From: Pseudomonadota bacterium
GTDB lineage: Bacteria; Pseudomonadota; Gammaproteobacteria; Steroidobacterales; Rariloculaceae
DNA: 16,400 nt
NCBI GenBank assembly: GCA_009843005.1
Contig: VYEH01000293.1
Coordinates: 6,602-23,001, forward strand
Direction: 5' to 3'
The position numbers and the translations under genes are program-made. Below, in pieces: positions 7,700 to 15,668 of this stretch. Each line of letters starts with the position of its first letter. Position 1 is the stretch's first letter. Under the pieces are notes generated by a model. The model worked only from the letters and a program-made list of their open reading frames with translations, was not told where the DNA came from and ran no database searches.

Positions 7700-10357
7700 T
7701 TATGGCTCGTTGCGCGACGCCCGCAGGTCCGCCTTACGCGTCAGTGCATTCCATTCATGAACTCGGGTAAGGGGAGCGATCCCACCTTCGGCTTGCTTGA
7801 TTTCTTTCCGGAAAATCCGGCCGTCCCCATCCGCATATTCCCGCGCCAGAGTTTCGACCTGCATTCGCCAGCGATCACGCTGCATTGGCCAGGTAAATTC
7901 AGCAGGCAGTCTACCTGTTCGTCCGGGAAATCGTCCGTCGGCCAGCCAGAGGCCCTTGTACTGCGGGCTTACGGGGTTCAGCGCCGCGATCACCACGGCC
8001 TCTACCCCGGCTTCAAGGAAGGCCGCATAGAAGGGCAACTGCAAGTCCCGTGGCCGTTCCTTCAGCCAGTCGCTCGGGTTGTTCCTTCTCCCCGTCTTGT
8101 AGTCGATGACAGCCAGTGACCCATCGGGGTCCAGTTCGTCGACGCGGTCGAGACGACCCGCGATCTCAAGGCCTTCAACATCGACCTTTATGGTTTGCTC
8201 CATCCCGGCCACTCGAAAAGGCGTTCTGGTCGATTCCAATTCCAGAAGCTGGGCAAGCACCGATCGCAGTCGGGCCAGTTCCAGTTCGAAGAGCGCCCCC
8301 AATCGGTCTTCGGCCACTCCAAACATGCCGCGCAGCGACGATTGGCAGCTTCGGTCGATGCGGCGCGTCCTGTCCCCGGGACTCCAGGACAGAAGTTCCT
8401 TCTGTTCGGGCAGATCGCTGTACAGGCGCCGGACTGCCGCATGCGCCGCGATGCCCCGTTGGCGCGCGTTGAACCCCGGTCGAACGGTTTCCAGGGGTTT
8501 TGCGGTCAGGCGGCTTTCGATGAACGCACGCAGCGGGCAGATCGATTGCATCGACAGCGTGCCGATACCGCCCCGGAGTTTCCGTGCTTCGACAGGTGGA
8601 ACCGTATCCGTACTCGTTTCCAGGCGACTCTCGTCGAGCCCGAACCGCTGAGAGCGGCGTGCGCTGGAACCCAAAAGATCAGCTTCAGTTACCAGGGGCC
8701 AGGAGAGAATCAGCGGACTGGGTTGAACCGAGTGCTCGTGGACGCTCTCGGGGGAACTCAGAATCACCTCGGGCACTCGATCGACAAGCCGCTGGATGGT
8801 GATACGGGATTGCTCGAGAGCAGCGGCCGGGGTCGCCCACGGCATATCGTGCCTGCGCTGCAGCGTCGATGGCAGCAGAGGTATGGGTTGCGACGCCTGC
8901 GGCCATTGAGTGTCGGTCAGCCCGCTCACCCAAGCCGCATCGTATCCGGGTCCCACATTCTCCGGACTGGCCAACAAGAAGATCCCGTGCAGAGGAACCG
9001 CACCGAGCCGCTGCGGTCGCCCCAAAATCCTCTCCAGTTCCGCCAGTGCGTCGCTCAGGTCGAGCCTGCCCAGGATCGGTGTCAGGAGCACCAGATCATT
9101 CAGTGCGGACTCCCAGTCATCCGGTACGGTCGAGTCCTGGCCGCCCCAGGCAAGCCCGTCCAACAGCCTCCGCCAGACGGTTACCCACGCCGTCAGCGTC
9201 GCGCGGCGGGGATGAGCGCCCATCAGTGACACGGCTGCCTCGAGTTCGTCGGCCAGCGCCGGTAACGCTGCCCGAATTCGTGCGGCCAGACCGCCCGAGC
9301 GAAAGGCGTCGAGAAAGGTCATCTGCGACGAAATGTGCGAGCGAAGCTGTGTCTCCAGCATGCAGCGCGCGTCGGCATTGTCTGGCGCGCCAAAAAACGG
9401 ACTGCGCAGCCAACGGCTCAGAACCGGGAAGTCTCCCGCGCTGCCGAACAATTCCAGCGCATTCATTGCAGCGCCGATCATCGGATTGTCCATCGCGGTG
9501 GCCTGGCCTTGCAGGCAGACGATCTGCCGGTGGCCGGTCCGGGCGCCCAACCGCAATCTGTCGGGATACAGCGCTTCTTCAAGAGCGCCGACAACCTCGC
9601 CCCGTCGGGCCTCCAACCCGGGCACGACGATCGCCAGGCGCTGCCCGGGTTGGCGCGCAAGCCGTGCGGCCGCCCAGGCAGCCGCTACCCTGACCTCCTC
9701 CGACGCATCTTCAAGTTGTATCCGGCGGCTTCGCTGATTGCAGCTCGGCGGGGCCCAGTCAGAGCACTTGAATCCAGCCATCCGAAGCCTTTCTGCGAGC
9801 TGTGACTGAATTGGGGTCAGCGTGAGGTCCGCCCATAAGACGGACGCGGTCCCGTTTCGGCCCGGTGAAGGAGCCCGGACAGCCAGCGCATCCACCGCAT
9901 CCCCCGGGTCCATCCAACCGGCGTCGTCCAATACCTCCCGATAGGCTCGTTCCCAACGGAGAAATGCCCGGCAATCCGGATCGTCGCGAAAGGCGTACAA
10001 GTCGTCGATATCGACATTCCAGTCGCGGCGCCGCTGCGATGCTTCCCGAGCCCACGCGGATATGTGGCTGTATCCCGGCAACCCCCGCAAGCCGGCGCCG
10101 GATTCGTCGATGACCCGGCGCCACAGCGCATCGACCTGCCCGGGAGTGAGAAGTTGACGCCTGCCGTCATCCAGGTACCTGTGCCACAAGGCGGTGGCCC
10201 AGTCCCGGAAAGTCAGAACGGCAGGAGTCAACCACGCGGATCGGCCTGCCTCCAGATGCTGTCGAGCCAGGTAGTTCTGGATCTGCCGCGCGTCGATTCC
10301 GCCGGCGGTCACTACGGTAGTCCCTTTGACCGCGAGGTCTGTCAGGGAGGTGGGCAT
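7700..10357 (-). CDS. addB: AddB-like PD-(D/E)XK nuclease, double-strand-break repair
   Basis: 885-aa partner of AddA, of the AddB-like DNA repair family found beside AddA helicases in proteobacteria. The N-terminal and central parts resemble an inactivated helicase scaffold: no GKT Walker A loop is visible near residues 15-30. The C-terminal RecB-like nuclease has SICPLRAF (605-612), His639, Glu720, Asp737 (GRLDRVDEL), Asp752-Tyr-Lys754 (AVIDYKTG) and Gln773 (DLQLPFYA), so the catalytic set looks complete. Only one cysteine (607) of the four that ligate an iron-sulphur cluster in Bacillus AddB is evident in this domain, with none C-terminal to the active site, so a cluster is unlikely. The ATG at 10357 is 12 bases after the alaA stop but its SD is weak. 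The frame is intact, unlike that of addA. Confidence 0.87.
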   Translation of the reverse strand: MPTSLTDLAVKGTTVVTAGGIDARQIQNYLARQHLEAGRSAWLTPAVLTFRDWATALWHRYLDDGRRQLLTPGQVDALWRRVIDESGAGLRGLPGYSHISAWAREASQRRRDWNVDIDDLYAFRDDPDCRAFLRWERAYREVLDDAGWMDPGDAVDALAVRAPSPGRNGTASVLWADLTLTPIQSQLAERLRMAGFKCSDWAPPSCNQRSRRIQLEDASEEVRVAAAWAAARLARQPGQRLAIVVPGLEARRGEVVGALEEALYPDRLRLGARTGHRQIVCLQGQATAMDNPMIGAAMNALELFGSAGDFPVLSRWLRSPFFGAPDNADARCMLETQLRSHISSQMTFLDAFRSGGLAARIRAALPALADELEAAVSLMGAHPRRATLTAWVTVWRRLLDGLAWGGQDSTVPDDWESALNDLVLLTPILGRLDLSDALAELERILGRPQRLGAVPLHGIFLLASPENVGPGYDAAWVSGLTDTQWPQASQPIPLLPSTLQRRHDMPWATPAAALEQSRITIQRLVDRVPEVILSSPESVHEHSVQPSPLILSWPLVTEADLLGSSARRSQRFGLDESRLETSTDTVPPVEARKLRGGIGTLSMQSICPLRAFIESRLTAKPLETVRPGFNARQRGIAAHAAVRRLYSDLPEQKELLSWSPGDRTRRIDRSCQSSLRGMFGVAEDRLGALFELELARLRSVLAQLLELESTRTPFRVAGMEQTIKVDVEGLEIAGRLDRVDELDPDGSLAVIDYKTGRRNNPSDWLKERPRDLQLPFYAAFLEAGVEAVVIAALNPVSPQYKGLWLADGRFPGRTGRLPAEFTWPMQRDRWRMQVETLAREYADGDGRIFRKEIKQAEGGIAPLTRVHEWNALTRKADLRASRNEP

Positions 10358-10369
10358 GCGATCAGTCGA

Positions 10370-11620
10370 TTATCTGGCGGACTCCAGCATCGGCGGCCGG
10401 TTGGCCATGTGTCGCAGGACATTGTCGATGCGCCAGAACACCTCCTCGATCGTATCTTCATCCGCGAGTGTGGTGATTCTGAAGTGATCCCGGTAGCCCG
10501 TATTGAAACTTGAGCCGGGCGCGACCAGCACGTGTTGCTGCTCCAGCAATTCCATGCAGAACGATTCGTCATCGAAGCCCGGGAACTTGCGGGAATCGAC
10601 GCCGATGAATGCATACATGGCGCCGTCCGGGGGAACCAGGGTGAGATATTTGCTCTCCTCCACGGCCGAGATCACGGCCTGGCGGGACTGGTACAACCGT
10701 CCGTCCCCGGAGCACAGCTTGCGAATGCTCTGGTAGCCGCCCAGGGCGGTTTGCACGGCCCATTGGCCCGGTACGTTGCTGCACAGGCGCAGTGCGGCCA
10801 GCAGGTCCATCGCCTCGAGCAATTCGCCGGATCGGTCCAGGGCGCCGCTGAAGGCCACCCACCCCACCCGGTATCCGCATGCCCTGTACACCTTGGAAAG
10901 CCCACTGAACGTCGCACAGAGCGACTCCGGGCACAGTGTCGCCATGGGCACGAACTCCGCATCGCCGTAGATCATCTGGTCGTAGATCTCGTCGGCGAGT
11001 ATCAACAGGTCATTTTTTTTCGCGATCCCGGCCAGGCGGGTCAGGCATTCCCTGCTGTATACAGCGCCGGTAGGATTGTTGGGATTGATGATGACGATCG
11101 CCCGGGTTCTGGCAGTGACCAGCTTCTCCACTTCGTCGGGGTCCGGCGCATAGCCGTTTTGTTCCGCGCAGGGGTAATAGACCGCCTTTCCGCCGTTGAG
11201 CACGGTTGCGGCGGTCCACAACGGATAGTCCGGGCTGGGAATCAGCACCTCGTCTCCGGGATTGAGCAAAGCCCTGAGCGTCAGGTCGATGAGTTCGCTG
11301 ACGCCGTTGCCGATGAACACCTCCTCGGCGGTCGTGTCCATGACACCGCGGCTTTGCTGGCGCATGACCACGGCTTCGCGAGCCGGAAAGATGCCTTTCT
11401 GCCCGCAGTACGCTTCGCTGGAACCCAGGTTCTCGATCATCGCAAGGCGCATGGTCTCCGGGGTCCGGAAGCCGAACATGCCGGGATTGCCGATGTTGAG
11501 CGACAGGATTTCGTAGCCCTGCCGTTCCAGTTCCAGCGCTCGGCGCGCCAGGCGGCCGCGGATTTCGTAACGAACGGACCTGAGCGCTCGGCTGGGCGAT
11601 ATTTTGGAGGAATGTGGCAC
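10370..11620 (-). CDS. alaA: Class I/II aminotransferase, AlaA-like (alanine transaminase)
   Basis: PLP-dependent fold-type I aminotransferase, 416 aa, closely resembling E. coli AlaA, which makes alanine from pyruvate and glutamate. Shared segments include LNIGNPGMFGF, YCGQKGIFPAR, VFIGNGVSELIDL, PSPDYPLWTAA, VIINPNNPTGAVYS and ILADEIYDQMIY. The Schiff-base lysine is in FSGLSKVYRACGYRVGW (about residue 243), and DHFRITTL carries the carboxylate-binding Arg. The frame remains open upstream to 11680, but the similarity begins about ten residues after GTG 11620, which has GGGGA nine bases before it, so I place the start there. The gap to sseA upstream is 116 bases and holds no clear promoter. 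addB follows after 12 bases, so alaA-addB-addA probably share a transcript. Exact substrate preference is inferred. Confidence 0.88.
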   Translation of the reverse strand: MPHSSKISPSRALRSVRYEIRGRLARRALELERQGYEILSLNIGNPGMFGFRTPETMRLAMIENLGSSEAYCGQKGIFPAREAVVMRQQSRGVMDTTAEEVFIGNGVSELIDLTLRALLNPGDEVLIPSPDYPLWTAATVLNGGKAVYYPCAEQNGYAPDPDEVEKLVTARTRAIVIINPNNPTGAVYSRECLTRLAGIAKKNDLLILADEIYDQMIYGDAEFVPMATLCPESLCATFSGLSKVYRACGYRVGWVAFSGALDRSGELLEAMDLLAALRLCSNVPGQWAVQTALGGYQSIRKLCSGDGRLYQSRQAVISAVEESKYLTLVPPDGAMYAFIGVDSRKFPGFDDESFCMELLEQQHVLVAPGSSFNTGYRDHFRITTLADEDTIEEVFWRIDNVLRHMANRPPMLESAR

Positions 11621-11736
11621 AACACGTCCCCGAGGGCGACTTATGGGAAGTGCTTTAACACATTGAGCGCCAAACGCCAACCGAAACTTGCCTGAATGTC
11701 TGCAAAATCCTGACGGCGCGACCTACGACTGCTACG

Positions 11737-12582
11737 TCAGGATATCGCTCCGGTGGCGATCGGACGCTCGGGATCGCGTATCCACTCGCTCCAGGAACCG
11801 GTGTAGACGCGGCCGTCTCCCAGACCGGCTGCGTTGACGGCAAGGAGCAGATGACATGCGGTCACCCCGGACCCACACATGGCGATGAATCCTCCGGGTT
11901 GATCCGAGAGCTGCTTGAGGCGCGTGTGGAGTTCGTCTGCTGGGCGCATACTTCCATCGGACCGCAGCGCCTCGGAAAACGGCCAGTTGATGGCGCCCGG
12001 AATGTGGCCGGCGACGGAGTCTATCGGTTCGGTGAGACCCTGAAATCGCTCCGGTGCCCGAGCGTCCACGAGTCTTGCACCATTTGCCAATTCCAAAGAA
12101 ACCTGTTCGGTTGAGACAACCCAGTCACGATGCACGTCGTGTGCGACGTACTCCGTGGCGCGTACAGCGGGGATTTCCCGATCCAACGGTAACTCGGCCG
12201 CCTCCCACGCCTGCAGGCCACCGTCGAGTACATACGCGGCGCGGTGCCCTGTCCAACGCAACATCCACCACAGCCGCGCTGCGATGGCCCCCGACATGTC
12301 GTCGTAGACGACCACATGGCTGGCATCGGATATTCCCCAAGCACCCAGCGTGTCCGTGAAGTCCTCTACCCGGGGCAACGGATGGCGGCCATCGGCCGGG
12401 CCGGGAACGCGGGCGAGATCGTTGTCCAGGTGCGCGTAACGTGCGCCCGGGATGTGGCCCTGCCGATACGCGGCATGACCCGCGTCAGGATCGGTCAGTA
12501 CAAATCGGCAGTCGACGGCGATCCAGGCAGGATCGCCCAAGCGTTTCGCCAGTGCGGTCGAAGAGATCAGCGGCGACGCCAC
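11737..12582 (-). CDS. sseA: 3-mercaptopyruvate sulfurtransferase (tandem rhodanese), SseA-like
   Basis: Two-domain rhodanese, 281 aa, the same length as E. coli SseA. It transfers the sulphane sulphur of 3-mercaptopyruvate to a thiol or cyanide acceptor in the cytoplasm. The N-terminal structural domain has AVDCRFVL, GHIPGARYAHLDNDLA and VVVYDDMSGAIAARLWWML. The C-terminal catalytic domain has LVDARAPERFQG, AGHIPGAINWPF and the active-site loop CGSGVTACH with Cys236. CGSGVTA is typical of mercaptopyruvate sulfurtransferases rather than thiosulfate rhodaneses. The open frame extends to 12681 inside the peroxiredoxin gene. The GTG at 12582 gives the family length and lies 34 bases after that gene's stop, so I choose it, although the SD is weak. 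It probably belongs to the same transcript as the peroxiredoxin. Confidence 0.9.
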   Translation of the reverse strand: MASPLISSTALAKRLGDPAWIAVDCRFVLTDPDAGHAAYRQGHIPGARYAHLDNDLARVPGPADGRHPLPRVEDFTDTLGAWGISDASHVVVYDDMSGAIAARLWWMLRWTGHRAAYVLDGGLQAWEAAELPLDREIPAVRATEYVAHDVHRDWVVSTEQVSLELANGARLVDARAPERFQGLTEPIDSVAGHIPGAINWPFSEALRSDGSMRPADELHTRLKQLSDQPGGFIAMCGSGVTACHLLLAVNAAGLGDGRVYTGSWSEWIRDPERPIATGAIS

Positions 12583-12616
12583 GGACGCGCCTGTTTTGGC
12601 GACCGGCGACCCGCGT

Positions 12617-13102
12617 TCAGCCCAGTTGCTCGAGAATCCTGTCCGAGGCGCTGATGCTGAATTCTCCCGGTACTTCCACATTCAGATGGGTGACGACGCC
12701 ATCGTCCACAATCATGGAAAATCGTTGGCTGCGCGTACCGAGCCCAAGGCCCGAGAGATCCCAGGACAGGCCCAGGGCGGCCGCGTATTCGCCATTACCG
12801 TCGGCAAGCATGAGCACGTCGTCTCCGGTGCCGGCCGATTGCGCCCATGCGTCCATGACGAACACGTCATTGACCGCCATGCAGGCGATCGCATCCACGC
12901 CGCTGTTCCTGATGGCCTCTGCATCGCGCTGATAGCCCGGCAGGTGCTTGATCGCGCAGGTGGGCGTGAAGGCGCCCGGGACGGCAAAAAATACGACTTT
13001 CCTGCCTTTGAAGAGAGCATCCGTGGAGATGGGCTCGGGTCCCTTTTCGCCCATTTTGGTGAGTGTGCCCTCGGGTACCGGGTCGCCTGCATTGATGGCC
13101 AT
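12617..13102 (-). CDS. Peroxiredoxin, Prx5 family
   Basis: 161-aa thiol peroxidase of the Prx5 (AhpC/TSA redoxin) family that reduces hydrogen and organic peroxides. The peroxidatic site PGAFTPTC (42-49) contains Cys49. Other family features are VDAIACMAVNDVFVMDAW and the active-site Arg region LGTRSQRFSMIVDDG. The resolving cysteine near the C-terminus of human PRDX5 is absent (SISASDRIL). Cys74 is the only other cysteine, so the enzyme may work as a one-cysteine type with glutathione or glutaredoxin. The frame runs open to 13315, but the ATG at 13102 has AGGAG about ten bases upstream and begins with the conserved MAINAGDPVP, so this start is firm. It lies 94 bases after the TPR gene, across two inverted repeats. 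Confidence 0.92.
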   Translation of the reverse strand: MAINAGDPVPEGTLTKMGEKGPEPISTDALFKGRKVVFFAVPGAFTPTCAIKHLPGYQRDAEAIRNSGVDAIACMAVNDVFVMDAWAQSAGTGDDVLMLADGNGEYAAALGLSWDLSGLGLGTRSQRFSMIVDDGVVTHLNVEVPGEFSISASDRILEQLG

Positions 13103-13117
13103 GGTCTTGAAACTCCT

Positions 13118-13131
13118 GTTCAATGTTGAAC
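13118..13131 (-). repeat. Short palindrome upstream of the peroxiredoxin gene
   Basis: Plus strand GTTCAATGTTGAAC: two perfect six-base arms (13118-13123 and 13126-13131) around TG. It lies immediately before the SD of the peroxiredoxin gene and abuts the GC-rich hairpin at 13131-13153. It could be a regulator operator or part of a leader structure. The function is a guess from position. Confidence 0.35.
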
Positions 13132-13153
13132 CGCCCGCGGTGTTCGCGGGCGG
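13131..13153 (-). repeat. GC-rich hairpin between the TPR and peroxiredoxin genes
   Basis: Perfect nine-base inverted repeat CCGCCCGCG (13131-13139) and CGCGGGCGG (13145-13153) with a five-base loop, 43 bases after the TPR stop on the minus strand. A T-run does not follow (the transcript continues GGTTCAACATT), so it is not a standard intrinsic terminator. It may act as a processing or stability barrier that separates expression of the Ton cluster from prx-sseA, or be a weak attenuator. The structure is plain; the role is inferred. Confidence 0.5.
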
Positions 13154-13196
13154 CAACAGTTGGATTGTGGATTCGCCTGGATTCGCCGGGGAGGGA

Positions 13197-14510
13197 CTAA
13201 CGGGCCAGGGCCGCAGCCAGTTCCTCGTCCCTGGCCTGTTCCGAATTGACGTACTGGATCCAGCTCCGGGCGTTGTTGCGGCTGCGTTCGTCTTCGGCAG
13301 CCTCTTCGAATGCATTGCGAGCCGCTGTGTATTCCTTCTGCTCGAACAGGCAGGCGCCGAGAATCATGTAGGCCTGGTCCTCGCGACGCAGGTCGCCCTT
13401 TCTGATGCCTTCACGAGCCGCATCCACGCAGGACTCCCATTCGTAGAGGTTCTGGTAGGACTGCGCGAGGCTGACATCCAGTGTGCCGTCCTCGGCCAGT
13501 CCGGCGGCCCGCGTCAACGCCGGCACGGCCTGCGGGTCGTCCTGGGCGAGCTGCCAGGATTGGGCCAGCAACCGCCAGTTGCGTTCGTTGGACTCGATCG
13601 TGCCATCCTCGAGCCCCGCCTGGATGATATTCGCGGCCTGGACCGGAACATCCGCCTGCAGGAGCAGCTGTGACATCTGGACAAGCTCATTGCTTCGGGT
13701 CAGCCATCCGGCTTCATGGGCCACCTGATACAGAGCCAACTGCGCGGCGTCGTTGCCTTCCTGTCCGTACATGGCCGAAAGCTGAACGAAATATTCCCGC
13801 TTGGGCCATATTTCGATCATGGTCCGGAGCACGTCGATGACGTTGAGATAGTCCTCCAACTCGTAATAGAAGACGTTCAGCAACCGATACCAGTTCTCCT
13901 GCGGTTCCCGCTCCAGTTCCTGATTGATCCGAATGGCTGTGCGAACCGGTTCGATACCCTCCCGGTAGCGCTGCAGGGAATAGAATATCTGGGCTCTCAG
14001 CACGTACGGCTCGGCTCCGGGATCCTCCGAAACGCCAAACCAGCGATCCAGCATCGCCAGCGAGTCCTCGTAACGCTCCTGCTGGAAATAGAGCTGGCAC
14101 AGCGTGTACATGGTGGTCTGTTCCATGCCCAGTGGCAGGTCGGGCTGCTGCAGCACCATTTCGTAGGCCCTGATGGCTTCCCGATAGTTGTCCTGACCAA
14201 AGTAGATGAACGCGTAGAAGTTCCACATCTGCGCCGTTTCATAACTGTTCAGGTCATCCATCTCGCGCACCTGGGCCAGCCGCTGCTGGGCGCACTCGAT
14301 GTCGTCCATCTCGGCGCATTCCTGCGCTTCCGCAAGCCGCGTGTAGACCCTTTCTCTCATGGCCGGCGTGCGGCGGGTCTGGGCGTCTGCGGCGGAGCTT
14401 CCCTCCCCGCCCTGCATGCCGCCCATTCCCTGGGAAAAGGCCGCGGGGGCTGCCAGCAATGCTGCGAATGCGGCCGCCGCCAGGGGCAGTAGAACTCGAG
14501 TGCCACGCAT
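13197..14510 (-). CDS. Exported tetratricopeptide-repeat protein of a TonB/ExbBD cluster
   Basis: 437-aa periplasmic TPR protein. The signal peptide MRGTRVLLPLAAAAFAALLA continues to about residue 26 (AAFSQ). A short Gly/Met-rich linker (QGMGGMQGGEG) leads into helical repeats with TPR-like pairs such as WNFYAFIYFGQDNYREAIRA, TLCQLYFQQERYEDSLAML and QAYMILGACLFEQKEYTAAR. TPR proteins of this size commonly follow tonB in exbB-exbD-tonB clusters of marine gammaproteobacteria. They have been proposed to help TonB2-type systems energise outer-membrane receptors, but the mechanism is not established. The ATG at 14510 has AGGAGGG about eight bases upstream and starts 15 bases after the tonB stop, so the two are almost certainly cotranscribed. 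No enzymatic domain is visible. Confidence 0.88.
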   Translation of the reverse strand: MRGTRVLLPLAAAAFAALLAAPAAFSQGMGGMQGGEGSSAADAQTRRTPAMRERVYTRLAEAQECAEMDDIECAQQRLAQVREMDDLNSYETAQMWNFYAFIYFGQDNYREAIRAYEMVLQQPDLPLGMEQTTMYTLCQLYFQQERYEDSLAMLDRWFGVSEDPGAEPYVLRAQIFYSLQRYREGIEPVRTAIRINQELEREPQENWYRLLNVFYYELEDYLNVIDVLRTMIEIWPKREYFVQLSAMYGQEGNDAAQLALYQVAHEAGWLTRSNELVQMSQLLLQADVPVQAANIIQAGLEDGTIESNERNWRLLAQSWQLAQDDPQAVPALTRAAGLAEDGTLDVSLAQSYQNLYEWESCVDAAREGIRKGDLRREDQAYMILGACLFEQKEYTAARNAFEEAAEDERSRNNARSWIQYVNSEQARDEELAAALAR

Positions 14511-14525
14511 GAAAGGGACCCTCCT

Positions 14526-15125
14526 CTACTGGGTGATCTCGAAAGTGATCTTGTTCCGGACTCCGGGCACTTCGACCGCAACCCCGTCGATAACGCGAGG
14601 CTTGTACTTGAACTTGTAAGCGGCGTCCACTGCCGCGCGTTCAAACAGGCTGCTGGTGGACTCCACGACAACCACGTCCTTCGTGGCTCCGGTCTGGGTG
14701 ACCGTGAACTCCACGATCACATAACCCTCGAGACCCCGCGAAAGCGCCCTTGAGGGGTACACCGGCGCGACCTTGACGATGGGCAGGTATTCGCCGTCGC
14801 TGACCCCGAAACCGACGCCTGAGACATTGAGATTGACCTGGGTGCTCGGGGCGGTTACGGAGACAGCCATCGAGTTGTCGAACTGGTTCTGGTTCTGCGG
14901 CTCGGGCATGTCCGGCGGAATTTCCGGCTCGGGCGGCTTCTCGGGCTTCTGCTTCTTGGTCTCGATGATTTCGTTGCGTTCCACTCGCACGAACTCGTCC
15001 ATTCTGAAGCGCTCGGCATCGGTGACTGCTTCCTCGCCGGTCGCAATCAGCAATTGCATGATGAACAACAGGCCGAACGTGACGCCGCCCCCGACGGCCA
15101 CGGCGGTAATGTATCGGGCAATCAT
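14526..15125 (-). CDS. tonB: Energy transducer TonB
   Basis: 199-aa TonB that carries proton-motive energy from ExbB/ExbD to outer-membrane receptors. The N-terminal membrane anchor (about residues 5-27) is followed by a periplasmic linker with a short proline/charged stretch KPEKPPEPEIPPDMPEPQ (60-77). The C-terminal TonB domain (about 110-199) has VAPVYPSRALSRGLEGYVIV, DVVVVES, FERAAVDAAYKFKYKP and a final ITFEITQ. The short linker resembles TonB2-type proteins more than E. coli TonB. The frame opens at 15146, but the ATG at 15125 has GGAGGAG about six bases upstream and begins directly with the anchor, so it is chosen. The 94-base gap to the upstream exbD holds two imperfect GC-rich inverted repeats, one with arms 15175-15182 and 15191-15201. 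Confidence 0.93.
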   Translation of the reverse strand: MIARYITAVAVGGGVTFGLLFIMQLLIATGEEAVTDAERFRMDEFVRVERNEIIETKKQKPEKPPEPEIPPDMPEPQNQNQFDNSMAVSVTAPSTQVNLNVSGVGFGVSDGEYLPIVKVAPVYPSRALSRGLEGYVIVEFTVTQTGATKDVVVVESTSSLFERAAVDAAYKFKYKPRVIDGVAVEVPGVRNKITFEITQ

Positions 15126-15219
15126 GACATCTCCTCCACTGTGCAATCTTGGTCTGGGTGCTCCTCGGAGCTCACCGGCGCAACGACATCTGCGCCACCG
15201 GCAATTTCTCTACAATCCA

Positions 15220-15627
15220 CTATGGTACCACCGCCGCCAGGGTAACCTCTTCAATGCCTACTTCCTTGGCGAGATCCATCGCTGCGATGACGTATTCATT
15301 CTGGGCCTCGTTATCCGCCTGGATCACGACGCCCCCTTCCGGAGTCTCCCTGTGCATGCGCTCGACGATCGGTTTCAGGCCCGCCAGGTCGACGTTGCGT
15401 TGGTCGATCCAGTATTCGTTGTTTCCGCTGACCGCGATAAAGATCGAGCCGCCTTCGGGTATCTCGGCGGTCACGGCTTCGGGCCGTTCCACCAGGATTC
15501 CCGGTTCCTTCACGAAAACGGCGGTGACGATGAAGAAGATCAGCATGATGAACACAACGTCCAGCATGGGCGTGAGATTGATTTCGGCTTCTTCCTCGGC
15601 CATTGATTCGGAAACGGAATCGCGCAT
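15220..15627 (-). CDS. exbD: Biopolymer transport protein ExbD (second copy)
   Basis: 135-aa ExbD/TolR-family protein: one membrane helix and a periplasmic domain, working with ExbB as the proton channel that drives TonB. The segment EINLTPMLDVVFIMLI holds the conserved membrane aspartate (Asp23), which takes part in proton translocation in E. coli ExbD. The periplasmic part (from about residue 40) is the usual ExbD/TolR fold, ending in a region like YVIAAMDLAKEVGIEEVTLA. The ATG at 15627 has AAGGAG nine bases upstream. It is 41 bases after the first exbD. Over the membrane helix it is identical to that copy for 65 bases, but the periplasmic domains differ greatly, so the pair may form a mixed dimer or serve different partners. 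Both carry the key aspartate. Confidence 0.93.
   Translation of the reverse strand: MRDSVSESMAEEEAEINLTPMLDVVFIMLIFFIVTAVFVKEPGILVERPEAVTAEIPEGGSIFIAVSGNNEYWIDQRNVDLAGLKPIVERMHRETPEGGVVIQADNEAQNEYVIAAMDLAKEVGIEEVTLAAVVP
15521..15585 (-). repeat. 65-base exact repeat, copy in the second exbD
   Basis: Starts gcggtgacga on the plus strand and ends gattgatttc. It matches 15973-16037 without a mismatch, and the match ends abruptly on both sides. It encodes the conserved EINLTP segment and the membrane helix. Even third-position choices are the same, which amino-acid conservation alone would not require. Confidence 0.95.
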
Positions 15628-15668
15628 GGTTTACTGCTCCTTCAAAATCAGTCCATACAACCCGGTGC

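Noticed and set aside
8195..9229. Plus-strand open frame of 344 codons antisense to addB
   Set aside because: It mirrors the coding sequence of the AddB nuclease and central region. No SD or recognisable motif was seen.
10532..11695. Plus-strand open frame of 387 codons antisense to alaA
   Set aside because: It lies wholly opposite conserved aminotransferase motifs and its translation is rich in Gln, Arg and His with no domain. It is a shadow frame.
11621..11736. Promoter in the sseA-alaA gap
   Set aside because: The best pair on the minus strand (TTGGCG, 16 bases, TTAAAG) matches the consensus too poorly to list. No terminator was seen either.
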